Shown piece by piece: positions 61,966 through 64,000 of a stretch of DNA of 64,000 nucleotides (position 1 is the stretch's first letter; each line of letters starts with the position of its first letter). The notes beneath the pieces are model-generated. The model searched no databases. It was not told the DNA's origin and saw nothing but the letters and a program-made list of their open reading frames with translations. A program made the position numbers and the translations under genes. Source of the stretch: CALCHA01 sp035548175 (GTDB lineage: Bacteria > Planctomycetota > Phycisphaerae > WQYP01); NCBI GenBank assembly GCA_035548175.1, contig DASZTO010000044.1:10160-74159 (forward strand), given 5' to 3'.

Positions 61966-62514
61966 TCATCGCTCCCGCATCGCCTGCGCCTTCTTCCGTA
62001 TTTTCTCCGCCAATTCATCCGCCCTCTTGAACCGCTCCAATATCTCCTCCCGCAACTTGACCAACTCACGGTACTCCTCACTCGCCTCCAGAACCGCATC
62101 CACCACCCCATACTTCTCCAAATACCCTGCAATCCGCTCCACCCGTTCCGCCCGCACCGCCTCGGTCAACTTCATCTGCCCCAGATACGCCTGCCAATCC
62201 TTGTTCCCCTTCTTCGAGTTACACGCCTTACAGCACGGCAACAAGTTCCCCAGCCGATGTCCATGCCCGCTGAACTCCTTCTTCGCCACCGTCGCCCGCA
62301 CATGATCCCACGTCTCCGCCGTGCCCCCGCAATACGCACACAAAATCTCCCCGTCCGGGTCTTGCCCCAGCACCCGCATCGCCTCCCGCACTCGCCCATC
62401 ATCAAACTCATCATGCGGCGCAACCGCCGCCGCAAACGCATGATTGATCGTGGTTGTGCGCTTCGCCACAATCGAATAGACCTTCAGATGATCCTTGATG
62501 CTGGTGTACCGCAT
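61966..62514 (-). CDS. HNH endonuclease
   Basis: 182 residues. Zinc/catalytic block: LCAYCGGTAETWDHVRATVA, then SGHGHRLGNLLPCCKACNSK, then KGNKDW. The C-terminal 60 residues form a coiled coil (LVKLREEILERFKRADELAE). Its ATG overlaps the stop of the XRE gene (TAATG), so expression depends on that regulator. Likely cuts modified or specific DNA in the island. A relic of its 3' end is present at 60107-60160. Confidence 0.88.
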   Translation of the reverse strand: MRYTSIKDHLKVYSIVAKRTTTINHAFAAAVAPHDEFDDGRVREAMRVLGQDPDGEILCAYCGGTAETWDHVRATVAKKEFSGHGHRLGNLLPCCKACNSKKGNKDWQAYLGQMKLTEAVRAERVERIAGYLEKYGVVDAVLEASEEYRELVKLREEILERFKRADELAEKIRKKAQAMRER

Positions 62515-62819
62515 TATGTCCCGCCCCTCTGTCGCGCCCCTTTACCCAAGGACGCGTCCTTGCGGGCGGTCCGCTTCGCTTGCATAGACTTTGGACTGGG
62601 TAAAAAGGCATCCCGTGGGTCCGCCCCGCACGCCTCCGCAAATTCCTTAAACTCGATCACATCCAGCCGGCGCTCCCCCGACTCCACCTTCGCCACCCAG
62701 CTATGCGGCACTTTCAGAATCTTGGCCAACGCCCGTTGCGACAGCCCGGCATCGAGCCTCATCGCCCGCAGCTTGGCGCGTAAACTTTCATACGCCGATC
62801 TGTGCACCGACCTCGTCAT
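62514..62819 (-). CDS. XRE-family regulator, C-protein-like
   Basis: 101 residues with a classical HTH: LRAKLRAMRLDAGLSQRALA then KILKVPHSWVAKVESGERRL. Small XRE proteins next to nucleases act as controllers of restriction genes. The operator (62831-62861) lies 12 bases before its ATG. It is followed by the HNH gene with TAATG coupling. It probably represses or activates itself and the methyltransferase. Confidence 0.88.
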   Translation of the reverse strand: MTRSVHRSAYESLRAKLRAMRLDAGLSQRALAKILKVPHSWVAKVESGERRLDVIEFKEFAEACGADPRDAFLPSPKSMQAKRTARKDASLGKGARQRGGT

Positions 62820-62830
62820 GACCCTATTCT

Positions 62831-62861
62831 GGGAGCATTGCCTCTATGCTCCCAAAATCGG
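62831..62861. promoter_or_regulatory. Inverted-repeat operator of the XRE gene
   Basis: GGGAGCAT-N7-ATGCTCCC followed by AAAATCGG. The 15 bases TGCTCCCAAAATCGG recur upstream of the methyltransferase fragment. Lies between the XRE gene (left) and the unknown gene at 62921 (right). Confidence 0.65.
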
Positions 62862-62920
62862 TACACTACCCTTGGTCTTCTGTCCTGGCGCCCCGTTGAC
62901 ACCCCTTGAAGGAATTTTCT

Positions 62921-63484
62921 GTGCCGGCTGGCCTTACATCGCAATACCGCATTTCTGCCGATGTCAAACATGCTCAATCGTTCGGTCACACGGAACGCTC
63001 GCTGCAATCAATCATTGACAGCACACCCCCTGCGGGAAAGGAATTGGTTGCGTATGCTCTGTTTTACGGCTACATGTCGGTGCGCTTACCCAATTGCCGG
63101 ATTTCGCCTGCCCCGTCGCATTTCGCGGGAGAGCCCGATGCGAAATTTTATGTGACTATCGTCGACGCAATCTTCCTCATCGATTTTTCCGCGCCCCCGC
63201 TGCGACCAGTCGGTGAATTGCGGGCTGCGCTCCGCTCTCCGTTGTGCGAAGCTTATATCATGACAGATCGCCACCTCCATGAAAGCTGGTGCGCACGCAT
63301 TAAGACGTGGCCGCCAAAGTCACGCAACCGGGCCAGCGCTCGCACCGTTCCTGACTGGATTACCACCGGATTGGCACTCATGTCGGGCCTAAGCCGCTAC
63401 GATCACGTTTGTTGCCTCCGCACTCTTATCGAGCGCGCAAATGAGTGCCTCCAAAATCTTGAGCCCCACGTCGCTAGCGAGTAA
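62921..63484 (+). CDS. Unknown protein of the restriction-like island
   Basis: 187 residues. GTG 62921 is used because AAGGA lies seven bases upstream. It begins VPAGLTSQYRISADVKHAQS, has ALFYGYMSVRLPNCRISPAP in the middle and ends ANECLQNLEPHVASE. No nuclease or methylase motif is visible and I do not recognise the family. It shares the operator with the divergent XRE gene and overlaps vsr by 44 bases. G+C is lower than the flanks. A restriction or accessory role is only suggested by position. Confidence 0.65.
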   Translation: MPAGLTSQYRISADVKHAQSFGHTERSLQSIIDSTPPAGKELVAYALFYGYMSVRLPNCRISPAPSHFAGEPDAKFYVTIVDAIFLIDFSAPPLRPVGELRAALRSPLCEAYIMTDRHLHESWCARIKTWPPKSRNRASARTVPDWITTGLALMSGLSRYDHVCCLRTLIERANECLQNLEPHVASE

Positions 63485-63836
63485 CACCTCCCCCGAACTC
63501 CTCGTCCGCCGCCTCCTCCACTCCCTCGGCTTCCGCTTCCGCCTCCACGTCAAATCCCTCCCCGGTACCCCCGACATCCTCCTCCCCAAATACAAAAAAA
63601 TCATCCTCGTCAACGGCTGCTTCTGGCACGCCCACCCCTGCCCCCGCGGCAACCGCCTCCCCAAATCCAACCGCCCCTACTGGCGCGCCAAACGCTCCCG
63701 CAACCTCGCACGCGACCGCCGCACCCAACGCCAACTCCGCTCCCTCGGCTTCTCCACCCTCACCCTCTACGAATGCCAACTCCACAACCTCCCCCGCCTC
63801 ACCCGCCGCCTCACCCATTTCCTCCGCACCCCCTAA
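63441..63836 (+). CDS. vsr: Very short patch repair endonuclease (Vsr)
   Basis: Nicks T-G mismatches made by deamination of 5-methylcytosine; 131 residues. TSPELLVRRLLHSLGFRFRL then the active-site LPGTPDILLPKYKKIILVNG, catalytic Asp 45, and CFWHAHPCPRG with zinc/catalytic His and Cys. It normally pairs with a Dcm-type methylase, which fits the truncated dcm 3 kb upstream. It starts within the previous gene. Confidence 0.92.
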   Translation: MSASKILSPTSLASNTSPELLVRRLLHSLGFRFRLHVKSLPGTPDILLPKYKKIILVNGCFWHAHPCPRGNRLPKSNRPYWRAKRSRNLARDRRTQRQLRSLGFSTLTLYECQLHNLPRLTRRLTHFLRTP

Positions 63837-63883
63837 CCCCCCACGCCCCCCCGAAAATTCCCCAGTACCGTCCGGGATTTTTC

Positions 63884-63898
63884 TTAACAAAACGTTAA
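63884..63898. promoter_or_regulatory. Inverted repeat TTAAC-AAAAC-GTTAA
   Basis: Lies upstream of a promoter-like TTGCGC-N17-CATAGT and of a possible start at 63936. Confidence 0.4.
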
Positions 63899-63935
63899 CT
63901 TGCGCTCTCGCCCTAAAGATGGCATAGTTTCTGGC

Positions 63936-64000
63936 ATGGGCCAAGCGCATCACGCCAGAGGGATTGCTGATCCGGGGGAGTTTCCCCTGGCCCCCGGTGT
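63936..64000 (+). CDS. Possible start of a gene running out of the window
   Basis: ATG 63936 is open to the window end (MGQAHHARGIADPGEFPLAP). There is no ribosome site, but TTGCGC-N17-CATAGT lies just upstream, so it may be leaderless. Too short to identify. Confidence 0.25.
   Translation, partial: MGQAHHARGIADPGEFPLAPG

Overview
The window is very G+C-rich (long stretches of GCG/GCC, CTG/CTC and GGG/GGC codons). It carries hopanoid genes, PEP-CTERM-tagged secreted proteins, an autotransporter-repeat PEP-CTERM protein, a WhiG/FliA-type sigma factor, a proton-pumping pyrophosphatase, a pyrophosphate-type phosphofructokinase and a large pectinolytic locus. Together these suggest a planctomycete, most likely of the Phycisphaerae/Tepidisphaeraceae type. 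That assignment is inference from gene content and composition; there is no rRNA, and I saw no tRNA by eye.

Layout. 0-1 kb: the 3' end of squalene-hopene cyclase. 1.1-11.2 kb: a small Lys-rich gene, then six co-oriented secreted carbohydrate enzymes (PL22, esterase, GH106-like, GH43, PL11-like, GH28) that together fit breakdown of pectin/rhamnogalacturonan. 11.2-15.6 kb: a tight leftward run led by hpnH and ending in a DUF4365/HicA-like pair, then hpnG and surE. 15.7-20.9 kb: ssb, a Sak4-like ATPase, a PEP-CTERM protein, radA and an unusual thioredoxin. 20.9-34.2 kb: NYN nuclease, pyrC, ftsY, a MinD-like pair including a ParA-CBM48 fusion, an AsmA-like protein, two small overlapping genes, an HD hydrolase, a TlpA-like thioredoxin, the sigma factor and mdh. 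34.2-45.5 kb: a HEPN/small-protein pair, a membrane glycosyltransferase, a giant PEP-CTERM protein, cardiolipin synthase, a lipoprotein, PPi-type pfk, queE-queF and a DUF72 gene. 45.5-59.6 kb: M32 carboxypeptidase, NhaR-like LysR regulator, guaB interrupted by an intein, an EmrA/EmrB efflux pair, an acyl carrier protein, hppA and two small or secreted proteins. 60.1-64 kb: a defence/restriction-like island containing a truncated cytosine methyltransferase, Fic AMPylase, XRE regulator + HNH nuclease, an unknown gene and vsr.

Three things stand out. (1) The last 4 kb look like a remodelled restriction-modification island. The XRE gene has an inverted-repeat operator in front of it, and 15 bases of this recur exactly upstream of the methyltransferase fragment, so a C-protein-type circuit can be proposed. 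(2) Strand composition changes in blocks independent of gene direction: G>C on the + strand to about 5.3 kb, C>G to 20.93 kb, G>C to about 34 kb, mixed to about 41 kb, then strongly C>G. One change falls inside a single gene. (3) Several proteins have unusual architectures: an intein at the IMPDH active-site loop, a thioredoxin split by a secretion-ATPase-type N-terminal domain, a ParA-CBM48 fusion, and a palindromic repeat translated inside RadA.

Intergenic spaces repeatedly hold short word-like repeats and intrinsic terminators. At least four genes have a -10-like hexamer only 6-7 bases before the ATG, suggesting leaderless mRNAs.
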